From Embleya scabrispora (GTDB taxonomy: Bacteria > Actinomycetota > Actinomycetes > Streptomycetales > Streptomycetaceae), in assembly GCF_002024165.1 (NCBI RefSeq), contig NZ_MWQN01000001.1, forward strand, positions 2,955,365 to 3,019,364: a stretch of 64,000 bases of DNA, in the 5' to 3' direction. This document shows, in pieces, positions 7,506 through 17,209 of this stretch; the first letter of the stretch is position 1, and each line of letters begins with the position of its first letter. The notes under the pieces are model-generated. The model saw nothing but the letters and a program-made list of their open reading frames with translations, ran no database searches and was not told the DNA's origin. A program made the translations under genes and the position numbers.

Positions 7506-10355
7506 TTGTCCGCGACCGATGTGCCCGATATCAGCGTCGTGGTGATCGTCTACAACGACGCCGAACGCTTGGCGCACGCCGTCGCATCGGTCCTCGACCA
7601 GACCCTCGCCAACCTCGAGGTCGTCATCGTCGACGACCACAGCACCGACGACAGCTTCGCGACGGCCGAGCGGATCGCGGCCGAGCATCCGGGCAAGGTG
7701 CGTGCCATCCGCCTGCCGGAGAACAGCGGCGGATGCAGCCGGCCGCGCAACGTCGGCATCGACGCCGCCCGCGGCACCTACGTGATGTTCCTCGACAGCG
7801 ACGACACCCTGGACCGTCACGCCTGCAAGAACATGCTGGTGGCCGCCGACGAGACGGGCGCCGATCTGGTCTCCGGGCTGTGCGTGCGGGTGCATCTGGA
7901 CAAGGGGCGGAAGGTCACCGAGTGGTACCCGAACCTGTACCGCGAGCGTGCGGTGCTGTCCTCGGTGGCCGAGAAGCCGGAGTTGCTGCACGACACGCTG
8001 TCGACGAACAAGTGCTACCGGCGGGACTTCCTCAACCGGGCCGAGCTGCGCTTTCCCGAGGGCTACCACTACGAGGACCTGCTCTTCTCCGCGCGGGCCT
8101 ATCTCGCCGCGTCGAAGCTGACCCTGATCCCGAGCACGATCTACCACTGGAACGTGGTGGAGAACACCAAGAAGCTGTCGATCTCCAACCGGCGCAACGA
8201 GATCCGGAACTTCGTCGACCGGGTGCGGATCCACCAGCTCATCGACGACGAGTTGCGTGCGCGCGGCGAGGTGGAACTCAAGCTCCTCAAGGACCGCAAG
8301 TTCATCCAGCACGACCTGGTGCTCTACCTGTGGGGACTGCCCTTCCAGACCGAGGAGGAGCGCGACGGGTTCATCGCCGTGGCCCGCCCGTACCTGGAGA
8401 CGCTGGACCCCCGGGCCTTCCGGGAGGCCAACCAGATCCCGGCGATCGCCGCCTACCTCGTGCTGCGCGACGATCGGGCCAACCTGATCCCGGCGATCGA
8501 CTTCGTGCTCAACCGGAACAAGATCACCTCGCCGCTGCACGTCGAGGGCGACCGCGTCTACTGGTGTGCCGGGCACCTCGACGACGAACTGGGCCGGCAG
8601 GTCCTGGACGTCACCGACACGATGCCGTGGACCAAGCCGCTGTCGTCGCTGTGGCTGGGCAACGAACTCACCTCGGTCAGTTCCGCGGGCGGCATGGTGC
8701 GGATGACCGGCGTGATCGTCAATCCGGTCGGACGGATCGGCCCCGAGGCGAAGTTGTCCGCGCACTTCGAGTTCCTGCCCCGGCGCAAGAAGCTCGCGCC
8801 GCTGGCGGTGCGGCGCCCGGTGCGCTCGATCCGGCACACCCCCGACGGGATCGTGTGGGAGGCGGAGGTCGACCTCGCCGACACCATCCATCCGATCGGA
8901 CTGATCGACCCGGTCTGGGACGTCCGGCTGATCATGTCGGTCGACGGCGAGAAGGTGACCACCCGCGTCTTCGGCACCTCGATCCCCGAGCACGTGCAGC
9001 CGCTGCCCGCCCGTCCTCGGCTGAGCCGACTCGCCGGGGACCAGTTCTCCCTGCACATCACCTCCAAGGGTCACCTGGCCTTCGAACTGATCGCCGAGGG
9101 ACCGACCGCCCGGCGCGGCGGCGAGTTGTTGACGAAGGCGGTGGAGAGCCGCGCGGGGGTCAAGGCGCGCGGCATCCTGCGCACCCAGCTGCGCCAGACC
9201 GGCGCGCGCAAGCGCACGCTGTTGCGGATGGGCCGCGAGGCGCTGGCGCAGTTGCCGGTGCGCAAGGGCACGGCGGTGTTCGAGAGCCATCTGGGCAAGC
9301 AGTACAGCGACAGCCCGCGCCACATCTACGAGGAACTGCGCCGCGCGGGCGCGCCGATCAAGGCGACTTGGGCGTACGCGGAGAGCAAGGCCGGGTTCCC
9401 CGCCGACGCGACGCTGGTCAAGCGGGGCTCGTGGGCGTACTACAAGGCACTCGCGCAGGCCGAGTTCTGGGTCGACAACCAGGGCTTTCCCGGCGACGCG
9501 GTGAAGAACCGCGGCACCACCTACATCCAGACCTGGCACGGTTCGGCGCTCAAGCGCATGGGCTTCGACATGCCCTCGGTGAAGCACTCGGGCGAGGCCG
9601 CGCAGCGGCACCTTCAACAAATGGTCGATCGTTTCGACCACTTCGTGGTGCGCTCGGAGCACGACGTGCGCACGTTGGTCCGGGGCTACCGGCTGAACTG
9701 CGAGATCCTGCGGGTCGGCTATCCGCGCAACGACGCGCTGATCGACGGCGAGGCGAGCCGCGAGCGGGTCGCGGCGCTGCGCGAGCGGTTGGGCCTGGCC
9801 GGCGACGAGCGTCGGGTGGTGCTGTACGCGCCCACGTTCCGGCAGGAGGAGGACGGTTCGATCACGCCCTTCTCGCTGCCGTTCGACCCGGCCCGGTTCG
9901 TCGAGGAGTTCGGCGACCGCTACGTGCTGCTCGTGCGGACGCACTACCTGAACTCGGTGGTGCTGCCGCCGTCGCTGGCCGACGACGTCAAGGACGCTTC
10001 GAAAGTCCCGGACGTGACCGAACTGCTCCAGCTGACCGACGTGTTGATCACGGACTACTCGTCCCTGATGTTCGACTACGCGCTGCTGGACCGGCCGATG
10101 GTGTTCTTCACCTACGACTACGACGCGTACACCCGCCAATCCCGCGGCGCGTACTTCGATCTCGCCGAGACGGCTCCCGGACCGCTCGCCCACGACGAGG
10201 ACGAGTTCTTCGGACATCTGCGCGAACTCGACGCCACCGCACCGGAGTACGCGGAACGCCGGCGGAACTTCGTGGAGTCCTACGGCGAGTACGACCACGG
10301 CACGGCCGCGAAGACCATCGTCGAGCGTTTCTTTCTTGGCAAGGAATCACAGTGA
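7506..10355 (+). CDS. bifunctional GT2 glycosyltransferase / CDP-glycerol glycerophosphotransferase (TagF-like)
   Basis: This 949-aa protein joins two enzymes of teichoic-acid-type synthesis. Residues ~9-230 are a GT2 domain (VVVIVYNDAERL, VDDHSTDDS, FLDSDDTLD). A linker/beta region of ~300 residues follows. The C-terminal ~370 residues are a glycerophosphotransferase domain (TWHGSALKRMG, VLYAPTFRQEEDG, LITDYSSLMFDYALLDRP). It likely glycosylates and extends a polyol-phosphate chain at the inner membrane face. I chose the TTG at 7506 because GGAGGTGA sits 4 nt upstream; an upstream in-frame TTG at 7479 lacks such a site. Its stop overlaps the following GT4 start (GTGA). The donor, presumably CDP-glycerol, would come from the opposite operon; this is inference. 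Confidence 0.92.
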   Translation: MSATDVPDISVVVIVYNDAERLAHAVASVLDQTLANLEVVIVDDHSTDDSFATAERIAAEHPGKVRAIRLPENSGGCSRPRNVGIDAARGTYVMFLDSDDTLDRHACKNMLVAADETGADLVSGLCVRVHLDKGRKVTEWYPNLYRERAVLSSVAEKPELLHDTLSTNKCYRRDFLNRAELRFPEGYHYEDLLFSARAYLAASKLTLIPSTIYHWNVVENTKKLSISNRRNEIRNFVDRVRIHQLIDDELRARGEVELKLLKDRKFIQHDLVLYLWGLPFQTEEERDGFIAVARPYLETLDPRAFREANQIPAIAAYLVLRDDRANLIPAIDFVLNRNKITSPLHVEGDRVYWCAGHLDDELGRQVLDVTDTMPWTKPLSSLWLGNELTSVSSAGGMVRMTGVIVNPVGRIGPEAKLSAHFEFLPRRKKLAPLAVRRPVRSIRHTPDGIVWEAEVDLADTIHPIGLIDPVWDVRLIMSVDGEKVTTRVFGTSIPEHVQPLPARPRLSRLAGDQFSLHITSKGHLAFELIAEGPTARRGGELLTKAVESRAGVKARGILRTQLRQTGARKRTLLRMGREALAQLPVRKGTAVFESHLGKQYSDSPRHIYEELRRAGAPIKATWAYAESKAGFPADATLVKRGSWAYYKALAQAEFWVDNQGFPGDAVKNRGTTYIQTWHGSALKRMGFDMPSVKHSGEAAQRHLQQMVDRFDHFVVRSEHDVRTLVRGYRLNCEILRVGYPRNDALIDGEASRERVAALRERLGLAGDERRVVLYAPTFRQEEDGSITPFSLPFDPARFVEEFGDRYVLLVRTHYLNSVVLPPSLADDVKDASKVPDVTELLQLTDVLITDYSSLMFDYALLDRPMVFFTYDYDAYTRQSRGAYFDLAETAPGPLAHDEDEFFGHLRELDATAPEYAERRRNFVESYGEYDHGTAAKTIVERFFLGKESQ

Positions 10356-11524
10356 GCGACGTCGAGACCACCCGACCCCACCCGTCGCGGGACGTCTTCA
10401 TCGTCTGCAACAACATCGAGGAACTCGGCGGGTTGCAGCGTTGGGCGCACCACACCGCCGCGATGCTGACCGAGGCCGGGCACACGGTGACGCTGATCGG
10501 CGTGGTGCACCCGGAGCAGATCCACGACTACGGCCGCGATCTGCCCTATCGCACGCTGTGCCTGCACGAGGAGCATCCGCCGTCCGCGTGGAGCGCGCGC
10601 ACGGTGCGCGATCGGCTGAACGTGGGGGCACAGCGCCGTGAGGCGCTGCGCAAGGCGTCGGTGCAGCAGGCCGCGGACCGGCTGACCGTGCTGTTCCGCC
10701 GGGCCCGGCCGGGCGGCATCGTGATCGTGCCGCAGGTGTGGGCGATGGAGTGGGTCGCGCTCAGCGACACCGCCGGGCTGCGGGTGATCGGGATGAGCCA
10801 CGAGTCGTTCGAGGCGTCGGCCGCCTCTTCGCGGTACCGGCGGGTCAAGAAGTACTTCGCCGGGGTGGACCGGTTGCTCCTGCTCACCATCGAGGACGCC
10901 GACGCGTGGAGCCGGGACGGGCTCAACAACACCGACTTCATGCCCAATCCGCTGCCGATACAGCCGCGGGAGTTCACCACCCGATCGAACAGGGTCGTGG
11001 TGAGCCTCGGCCGGTTCTCCTTCGAGAAGGGCTACGACCTGCTCTTGGAGGCATGGGCCCTGGTCGCCCCGAGGCATCCGGACTGGACGCTGCGACTGTA
11101 CGGCGCCGGCCCGGAGGACGCTCGGCTGCGGGCCCAGGCGTGGACCCTGGGTGTGCACGACAGCGTGGAGTTCCCCGGACGCACCTCGGACATCGAAGGG
11201 GCGCTGGCCGACACCTCGGTGTTCGCGCTGTCCTCTCGGGCGGAGGGTTTCCCGATCTCGCTGCTGGAGGCGATGGCGATGGGTGTGCCCTGCGTCGGCT
11301 TCGACTGCGCGCCGGGGGTGCGGGAGATCATCGCCGACGACGGCAACGGCCTGCTGATCCCGCGCGGGAACACCGAGGAATTCGCGCGCGGGCTCGACCG
11401 GTTGATGAGCGACCAGGCGCTCCGGGATCGGCTGGGCAAGCAGGGCCTCGAGGACGTCCGGCGGTTCTCCCCCGAGGCGATCCTGGAGCGCTGGGAACAG
11501 CTCTTCGTCTACGTCTACCGCTGA
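10352..11524 (+). CDS. glycosyltransferase family 4
   Basis: This is a 390-aa GT-B-fold retaining glycosyltransferase. The N-terminal domain begins VFIVCNNIEELGGLQRWAHH, with the GGLQR acceptor loop. The C-terminal donor domain shows SLGRFSFEKGYDLLLEAW, YGAGPEDARL, VEFPGRT and the nucleotide-sugar E(x)7E region SSRAEGFPISLLEAMAMG. The GTG start overlaps the TagF-like gene by 4 bp, so both act in one pathway. The gene ends 7 bp from the convergent GT2 fragment. Sugar specificity is not readable. Confidence 0.92.
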   Translation: MSDVETTRPHPSRDVFIVCNNIEELGGLQRWAHHTAAMLTEAGHTVTLIGVVHPEQIHDYGRDLPYRTLCLHEEHPPSAWSARTVRDRLNVGAQRREALRKASVQQAADRLTVLFRRARPGGIVIVPQVWAMEWVALSDTAGLRVIGMSHESFEASAASSRYRRVKKYFAGVDRLLLLTIEDADAWSRDGLNNTDFMPNPLPIQPREFTTRSNRVVVSLGRFSFEKGYDLLLEAWALVAPRHPDWTLRLYGAGPEDARLRAQAWTLGVHDSVEFPGRTSDIEGALADTSVFALSSRAEGFPISLLEAMAMGVPCVGFDCAPGVREIIADDGNGLLIPRGNTEEFARGLDRLMSDQALRDRLGKQGLEDVRRFSPEAILERWEQLFVYVYR

Positions 11525-11531
11525 GCCGGGG

Positions 11532-12080
11532 CTATCGTGCCGGGCGCGAGCCCGCCCGCCGGCGCCGGAGTCGGGCGTCGAGCACCTCGCGTACCCCGTT
11601 GACGCCTCCGGCGAAGCGGATCGCCAGCGAACCGCTCGCGGTGGCGTGGAACTGGGCGAGCGCGAGCCCGTGTCGCAGGTCCGGCCGGACCCGGCGGCCG
11701 AGCCCCACGCCGGCGGCGACCTTGGTCTCCAGGTGGGTGCCGTCGCGCAGATGGACCAGGGCCCAGACGTCCCAGACGGTGAACGGCTCGCCCGTGGACA
11801 GCAGCGTGTTGTCGAGCGCGATGGCCGCGCTCCACGAGCCGCCGTCGGGATCGACGGCCTCCTCGTGGAGCACGCCGGTGCCGACACCGGCGACCCGGAC
11901 GGCTTCCCCGTGTCGATCGCGCAACTCCAGCTCGATCCGGTGCGGACGACCGGGGCGCAACCGTTCGTACAGGTCGCGCACGGTCACGTCGAGCACGCTG
12001 CGGCGGCCGGCGCGCACCGTGGCCCGTACCTCGACGGGCAGTTCGGCGACCGGGATGTCGGCGAAACCGCTCAGGTCCAC
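11532..12080 (-). CDS. C-terminal fragment of a frameshifted GT2 protein
   Basis: This 182-aa open frame starts at a GTG overlapping the upstream stop codon and begins VDLSGFADIPVAELPVEVRA. It looks like the beta-rich domain that follows the GT2 domain in the paralogue at 7506-10355. Adding one C to the six-base run at 12082-12087 (read as C on the minus strand) joins it to the preceding GT2 frame as WDDRTPPVDLSGF. Separate translation by coupling is the alternative. I treat it as part of one gene with the next entry. Confidence 0.6.
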   Translation of the reverse strand: MDLSGFADIPVAELPVEVRATVRAGRRSVLDVTVRDLYERLRPGRPHRIELELRDRHGEAVRVAGVGTGVLHEEAVDPDGGSWSAAIALDNTLLSTGEPFTVWDVWALVHLRDGTHLETKVAAGVGLGRRVRPDLRHGLALAQFHATASGSLAIRFAGGVNGVREVLDARLRRRRAGSRPAR

Positions 12081-13144
12081 CGGGGGGTGCGGTCGTCCCA
12101 CACGGGTACACCGTCGCGCTCGCGCAGCGGACCGGTGAGCCGGGGCGGGTCGGCCGCGAGCCGGGACAGTCGCAACAGGTCGACGGGCTCCTGCCGACCG
12201 CACACCACCGCCGCCGCCCAACGCGCGGCGGGACGGGCGAGGGTGAGCGCGCCGGGGTCGAACCCGGTCAGGTGCGCGCGGGTCGAGGACCACCATTCGG
12301 CACGGTACTCCTCGTCGCGCGCGTGCAGGTCGCGCAGGTAGAGCAGCAGATCGTGATCGACGAACTTGGTCTCGGCGGCGAGCCGCAACTCCGGGACGGG
12401 CCGCAGGATCTCCAGCACCTGCCGGTGCGCGTCCAGCCGGTCGAGCCAGTTGCGCACCCGATCCCGACGCAGCGAAATCGACGGGTCGCCCGCCGCGCGA
12501 CGCACATGCCAGGTGTAGACCTCGTCGGTGACCACGGCGAAGCGCGGCGCGGCCGCGTACACCCGGGCGGTGAAGACGAAGTCCTCGTAGTGCGCCGCGC
12601 CGTCGGGGAAGCGGATGTCGTGGTCGATCAGGAACGCGCGGCGGTACGCCTTGTTGACCGACAGCGTGTCCCACACCGTCTCCGGCCGGCCCACCAGGCC
12701 GTCGAACACGCCGGGGCGGGCGAACAGGCCCGGCTGCCACGGCACATTTCGCACGCGCGGCAATTCGCGCCGCACGCACAACCCGGCCACCACGTCGGCC
12801 TCCTCCCGGACGCCTGCGGTCACCAACGCCCGCACCGCCCCCGGCGGCAGGACGTCGTCGCTGTCCAGGAACACGATCCAGTCGGCCCGCGAAGCGTCGA
12901 TGCCGTCGTTGCGCGGGGTGCCGCAGCCGCCGCTGTTGACGGACCGTCGGATCACCCGGACCCGGGAATCCTCGGCGGCGAGGCGATCGGCGACGGCCGC
13001 GGAGGCATCCGCGGAAGCGTCGTCGACGATCGTCACCTCGGTGACCAGCGGGCCCTGGGCCAGCGCCGAGCGCACCGCGTCGGACAACAGGGCCGCGTCG
13101 TCGTAGACGATCACCACGACGCCGACCCGGGCCTGCTCGGCCAT
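12071..13144 (-). CDS. glycosyltransferase family 2 (probably frameshifted at its 3' end)
   Basis: This 357-aa GT2 protein is a paralogue of the N-terminal half of the TagF-like fusion. It shares VVVIVYDDAALL, VDDASADAS, the RSVNSGGCGTPRNDGID loop, FLDSDDVLP and HYEDFVFTARVYAAA. The catalytic domain is complete, so it may still be active. The frame stops just after a six-G run (12082-12087), while the paralogue continues into a beta-rich domain that is found here in the next frame. The ATG at 13144 has a GGGAGTA ribosome site and lies 4 bp after the upstream membrane-protein gene. Confidence 0.88.
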   Translation of the reverse strand: MAEQARVGVVVIVYDDAALLSDAVRSALAQGPLVTEVTIVDDASADASAAVADRLAAEDSRVRVIRRSVNSGGCGTPRNDGIDASRADWIVFLDSDDVLPPGAVRALVTAGVREEADVVAGLCVRRELPRVRNVPWQPGLFARPGVFDGLVGRPETVWDTLSVNKAYRRAFLIDHDIRFPDGAAHYEDFVFTARVYAAAPRFAVVTDEVYTWHVRRAAGDPSISLRRDRVRNWLDRLDAHRQVLEILRPVPELRLAAETKFVDHDLLLYLRDLHARDEEYRAEWWSSTRAHLTGFDPGALTLARPAARWAAAVVCGRQEPVDLLRLSRLAADPPRLTGPLRERDGVPVWDDRTPRWT

Positions 13145-13148
13145 GGCG

Positions 13149-15305
13149 CTACTCCCTGTCGGGGTTGTTCGTCGGGTTGGTCACGGGGACCTGGACGGGG
13201 GCCGGGGACTTGGCCTTGGACTTGCACCCGTTCGCCGGGAACGGGATCACCGGCACCGGCGCGGGCTCCTTGCCGGGCGCGGGGGCGGCCACGGGCTCGA
13301 AGCGGTACCCGCACCGGGTCGGGTTGCTGAACAGTACGTCCAGGCCCAGCTCGGGCCGGTCCCGGCGGATGCGCTGCACGGTGTCGAGAGTGGCCGGGTC
13401 GTTGGTCATCACCCGGATCGGGGTGCCCGGGAACTGCCGGGTGATCCGGTCCTTGAGCGCCGCCGGGCTCTCCTGGGTGCCCAGCGGTGGCTTGACCGGC
13501 CAGGCGACGCCGAGGTTGCGCTGCATCACGTCGACCCACAGGGTGCCGTAGTAGTTGGCTTCCCAGTCGTTGCGCATCTGCAGGATGGTGGCCTTGCCCT
13601 CGGGATCGGGCTGGGCCTGGACGGCGGCGAGCACGGCCCGGGCGAGCTTGGGCTGGTCCATGCCCTTGAGGAAGTAGCTGACCCCCCAGCTGTAGTCCTT
13701 GCCGGGCTTGCGCCACACGTAGCGGTCGGGGTTGGCGTTGTAGGCGATGGTCACCGTGACCGCCAACGCGAGCGGCACGGCGGTCCACGCGTTGGCGAAC
13801 GCCGGCCTCGGACGCCGCCCCGGCCGGAAGTGGCCCGGTTGGTAGTGCGGCACCACCAGCCAGGTGGCGCCGAGGCAGACCAGCGCGACCACGAACAGTT
13901 GGTGCAGCAGCTTCTCGTAGTAGTACGAGGTCTCACCGATCACCGCGGTCTGGTACAGGAACATCAGCGCCGCTATCCCGACCGCCGCGAGCATCCACAG
14001 GATGACCCGGCGGCGCACCGGGTGTCGCCACGCGTACTTGGACGCCAGGCCGAGCGCGACCACGAAGACCAGCAGCATGAGCAGGTGCCGGTTGGTCGGG
14101 CTGATCCCGCCCGCGGCGTTGACCGCCTCCGACTTGCTCGCGTACTTCCAGTTGACCACCGGCACTATGAGCGCGCCCACGCCGGTGATCAGGGCGACTC
14201 CCGCGGTCAGGAGCCGGCGTTCGAGCAACTGCTTGCGATAGCCGATCAGCCAGACCAGCAGCATGGCCCCGGCCAGCGGCAGGAACAGGTAGTAGGTGAA
14301 CGACAGCGCGATGGTCAACGAGGCGAGCACGCACAGTTGTTCGCGCAGCCTGGACAGGGGTCGGGCGACCACCGCGACGAGGATGGCGAGCAGGGCGAGT
14401 CCGGCGAACTCGCTGGGGAAGCCGCGCAGGAACATCGCCATGCCGTCGCCGAAGTACAGGTAGGCGGCGGCGGCCGAGGCGAGCACGAGGTAGCGCCACG
14501 GGGACAGCGCGGTGCCGGCGACCCAGCGCATCGACCACATGACCGCGAAGATTATCAGGACGAAGGTGGCCGCGTAGAAGTAGACGAAGTGGTTCATCGC
14601 CTCCTGACCGGAGCCCGCCCCGGTGCCCGCCCGCCAGAAGTTGTCGAACAGACCCATCGCGAAGTGACTGCCCTGCGGGTACGCGGTGAGGTCGTCGGTC
14701 AGGCCGGCCTTGAGGTCCGGGCGGTGCATGAAGGTGTATCCGCCGGCGGTGCGGATGCCGTCGTAGAGCGCGAAGTGCCGGCCCAGGTCCTCGGCGACCG
14801 CGATCAGCGAGATCCTGCCGACCAGACCGCGGCCCAGGTAGGGCCACAGGGTCAGGAAGCCGATCACCCCGGTCAGCCCGACGGTGAACAGGTCGGACAG
14901 GGTGCCCACGCGCGGCAGCTCGGGACGGCGCCGCAACAGCGCGGCGACCAGCACCAGGACGCTGAAGCCGAGTCCGGAGACGGGCACCGGGTGCAGCCCC
15001 CACGGCCAGGCCGAGAAGAGCAGGCCGGCCATACACATCGCACCCGCGGTCAGCGCGAACGCGAGCACCAGGCGGTCGAGGATGGTGCGCCCGGCCCGCA
15101 GCAGCGAGGCGACCAGCGCGAGGAAGACGAACGGCAGGACGATGGTGGCGCTCACGGCATACGCCGCGAGCGGGATCAGCCAGGACAGGGCCAACGCGAT
15201 GAGCACAGCCATCGCCCGGCGCCCGGCGCCCCGCGTGGGCGCCCCACTCGGCTCGGCCGGTTCGGGCGCCTGCACGCTCGTCCTCGCGCTCTCTGAGACG
15301 GTCAC
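13149..15305 (-). CDS. polytopic membrane glycosyltransferase-like protein (GT-C type)
   Basis: This 718-aa protein has about a dozen hydrophobic spans and a soluble C-terminal domain of roughly 200 residues. The first large outer loop carries AEDLGRHFALYDGI and YPQGSHF, resembling the acidic loop motif of lipid-phosphosugar-using GT-C enzymes. SSYYYEK-type sequence (TSYYYEKLLHQL) lies before the last spans. It is paralogous to the 675-aa protein at 18513-20540; both share FSAWPWGLHPV or a close variant. It probably adds a sugar to the wall polymer outside the membrane. The GTG start has an AGGA element 4 nt upstream. Annotation as an arabinosyltransferase would go beyond what I can see. Confidence 0.85.
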   Translation of the reverse strand: MTVSESARTSVQAPEPAEPSGAPTRGAGRRAMAVLIALALSWLIPLAAYAVSATIVLPFVFLALVASLLRAGRTILDRLVLAFALTAGAMCMAGLLFSAWPWGLHPVPVSGLGFSVLVLVAALLRRRPELPRVGTLSDLFTVGLTGVIGFLTLWPYLGRGLVGRISLIAVAEDLGRHFALYDGIRTAGGYTFMHRPDLKAGLTDDLTAYPQGSHFAMGLFDNFWRAGTGAGSGQEAMNHFVYFYAATFVLIIFAVMWSMRWVAGTALSPWRYLVLASAAAAYLYFGDGMAMFLRGFPSEFAGLALLAILVAVVARPLSRLREQLCVLASLTIALSFTYYLFLPLAGAMLLVWLIGYRKQLLERRLLTAGVALITGVGALIVPVVNWKYASKSEAVNAAGGISPTNRHLLMLLVFVVALGLASKYAWRHPVRRRVILWMLAAVGIAALMFLYQTAVIGETSYYYEKLLHQLFVVALVCLGATWLVVPHYQPGHFRPGRRPRPAFANAWTAVPLALAVTVTIAYNANPDRYVWRKPGKDYSWGVSYFLKGMDQPKLARAVLAAVQAQPDPEGKATILQMRNDWEANYYGTLWVDVMQRNLGVAWPVKPPLGTQESPAALKDRITRQFPGTPIRVMTNDPATLDTVQRIRRDRPELGLDVLFSNPTRCGYRFEPVAAPAPGKEPAPVPVIPFPANGCKSKAKSPAPVQVPVTNPTNNPDRE

Positions 15306-15380
15306 GGATCCTCATTCGGGCTTGCGGAACATGTCGACTGGCTCGGCACAGCGTATCCACTGGTCTACGCCGAGCCGGAT

Positions 15381-16781
15381 TCACACCGGGATGAAATCCC
15401 ATTTCTGTGCCGGGCTCTTGTCGCTCGGCGCCTGCGTCACGTCGCCGCCCGGTTGCCGCGGGGCGGTCAATGCCATACCGGAATGCGCGAAAAGCAGTTC
15501 GAATCCACCGGCGACGTCACCATGCGCGCGCAGCGCCTGAGCGCCGTCGAGACTGCGCTCCACAAGCCTCGGCACATGTTCCGGGTGTTTATCGGATTCC
15601 GGCATCCCGACGATCAGCGAGCTGCCCTTCGGCATGATTCCCCAGCCGTATCGGATACCGAGCAGCTTGAAGACGCCACCCGCGGCCGACGGCGCGGGCG
15701 AAACGCTCAGCGGCGCATTCGCCTCGTTCCGCACGACAAGTTCGAGGCGGTTGGCGCGATTGACGATGCGATAGCTGGATCCGACATACGGGCGACCCGC
15801 GACCTTTTCGATGCGATCGGGTGCCGGCAGCGGCACGAGGAGGTCTCCCCGCCATGCGCCGTCCACCTCGTAGGTCTTTCGCAGCCACGGTCCGTACACC
15901 TTGCTGCGCTTGGCGTCGGGATCGTATTCGGTATATGTCTTGAAAGCCTTCGCTTTCGCTCGGGCGCGCTCCGGGGAGAGGTTCGGCGGCGATTGCTCGA
16001 TGGTGTAGTCGCGAAAGTAGTGGACCGGCGACGGCGGGACGTCCTGCTCCAGCGCGTACATCACCATCCGCGCGACGGCCACGTGATCCTGATGGAACCC
16101 ACCCGCCGGGTCGGGCGATCCGCCGAGATCCGCAAAGGGGTCCAGCGTGTTGACCCGGTCCGGTTTGATCTCGTCGCGCACCCCGCGCAGGAACGCCACC
16201 AGGGCGTCCCGATTGAACTCCTGGACCGGAAAGGTCTCGCCGGGACGCGTCTTGATCTGCATGTTCTCGGAATACAAACCCCACATGCGCTTCGCGCCGA
16301 GCGGCGTCTTCATGTAGCCGTCGGGTATCCGGGTCTCCAGGATCGAGACCCGATCGCCCAGCGTCCACAGGGTGGCCTGGACGCCGCCCTTCTCATAGGG
16401 CTGCGCTTTCCACTGGCCCAGCTTCATCCCCAGCGTGTCCGCGTAGACCCGCCGGAGGCCGACTTCGCGATCCTGCATGAATTTCGGATAATTCGAATAA
16501 TCCGACGCCATGAAGTACACGGTGCGGACCGTGGCACCCGCGCGCAGGTTCTCGAGCAGTTCGGGGCTCAAAAAGAGCAGGTCGTCGTCGTGATGCGCGA
16601 CGACATTCAGCACACGCTCGGCCGACGGCGGAACCTGTGCGGGCTTCGGCTGTGTCGGCGAGTCGTCGTCGTCAAGCAATGCGACGGCCCCACCGATGCC
16701 GACGACGGCAACCAGGCCGCACCCCGACGCCAGGACCGCTCTCCGCGAAACCGACGGCCGGGAATCAGAGTTTGTTCCCAT
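15381..16781 (-). CDS. secreted PIG-L family deacetylase
   Basis: This 466-aa protein belongs to the LmbE/PIG-L zinc deacetylases, which remove N-acetyl groups from GlcNAc-type sugars. The zinc motif AHHDDDLLFLSP is near residue 63 and the later ligand region is GGFHQDHVAVARM. The N-terminus SRRAVLASGCGLVAVVG looks like a twin-arginine (Tat) signal, so it acts outside the cell. About 130 residues beyond the catalytic domain form an extra C-terminal domain. I chose the ATG at 16781; an in-frame start at 16865 would add 28 residues before the signal. It lies upstream of, and co-directional with, the GT-C-like gene, suggesting modification of the same polymer. Confidence 0.88.
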   Translation of the reverse strand: MGTNSDSRPSVSRRAVLASGCGLVAVVGIGGAVALLDDDDSPTQPKPAQVPPSAERVLNVVAHHDDDLLFLSPELLENLRAGATVRTVYFMASDYSNYPKFMQDREVGLRRVYADTLGMKLGQWKAQPYEKGGVQATLWTLGDRVSILETRIPDGYMKTPLGAKRMWGLYSENMQIKTRPGETFPVQEFNRDALVAFLRGVRDEIKPDRVNTLDPFADLGGSPDPAGGFHQDHVAVARMVMYALEQDVPPSPVHYFRDYTIEQSPPNLSPERARAKAKAFKTYTEYDPDAKRSKVYGPWLRKTYEVDGAWRGDLLVPLPAPDRIEKVAGRPYVGSSYRIVNRANRLELVVRNEANAPLSVSPAPSAAGGVFKLLGIRYGWGIMPKGSSLIVGMPESDKHPEHVPRLVERSLDGAQALRAHGDVAGGFELLFAHSGMALTAPRQPGGDVTQAPSDKSPAQKWDFIPV

Positions 16782-17209
16782 TTGAGAAAATTGCCGACCC
16801 TTCTCACTATGCCTTGCCCGGGCGTCGGTGAGTGTCCGTCGCACACACGCAGACCGATCATGCATACCATGGCCGGCCGAAAGGCCCGATTCACGCGACG
16901 GTGATGCGGCCCCCGGATGCCCGGCCGCGTCGGGGCCGGCAAGAGCGCTATCATATCGGGCGCTGCCCTGTGGGCACTCCGTACCCAGACCATGCGGTTC
17001 CTGTGACCGGTCACCTTATGAATTTCGCGACACGACGGCCCCCCGACCGCCGGACTTGCGTCGGCAGCGTCGAGGGGCCACCTTGATTCGCGGAGTGCCG
17101 CGGCGGCCACACCTTCGGACCACAGCGCACCGGCACCGCGCGTGCGGCGGCCGACCATCCTGGGGCGGACCACACGATTCGGTTCTGCGGGATAGGGAGA
17201 GCAGCCTGT
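16782..17209. promoter_or_regulatory. divergent intergenic region with a perfect 12-bp palindrome
   Basis: This 428-bp gap lies between the secreted deacetylase and the acyltransferase, transcribed apart. It holds GTGACCGGTCAC at 17003-17014, a perfect palindrome that could be an operator, and a TATCAT hexamer at 16949-16954 that could be a plus-strand -10 element. A GGGAGA ribosome site precedes the ATG at 17210. Short open frames here are not convincing as genes. Confidence 0.4.

Noticed and set aside
7733-10351. Long second-frame ORF overlapping the TagF-like gene
   Set aside because: It is Arg/Gly/Pro-rich shadow sequence; only its last part after 10352 is the real GT4 gene.
11532-12080. 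An independent small gene
   Set aside because: Its start overlaps the GT2 stop and its sequence matches the domain that follows GT2 in the paralogue, so a frameshifted continuation is simpler.
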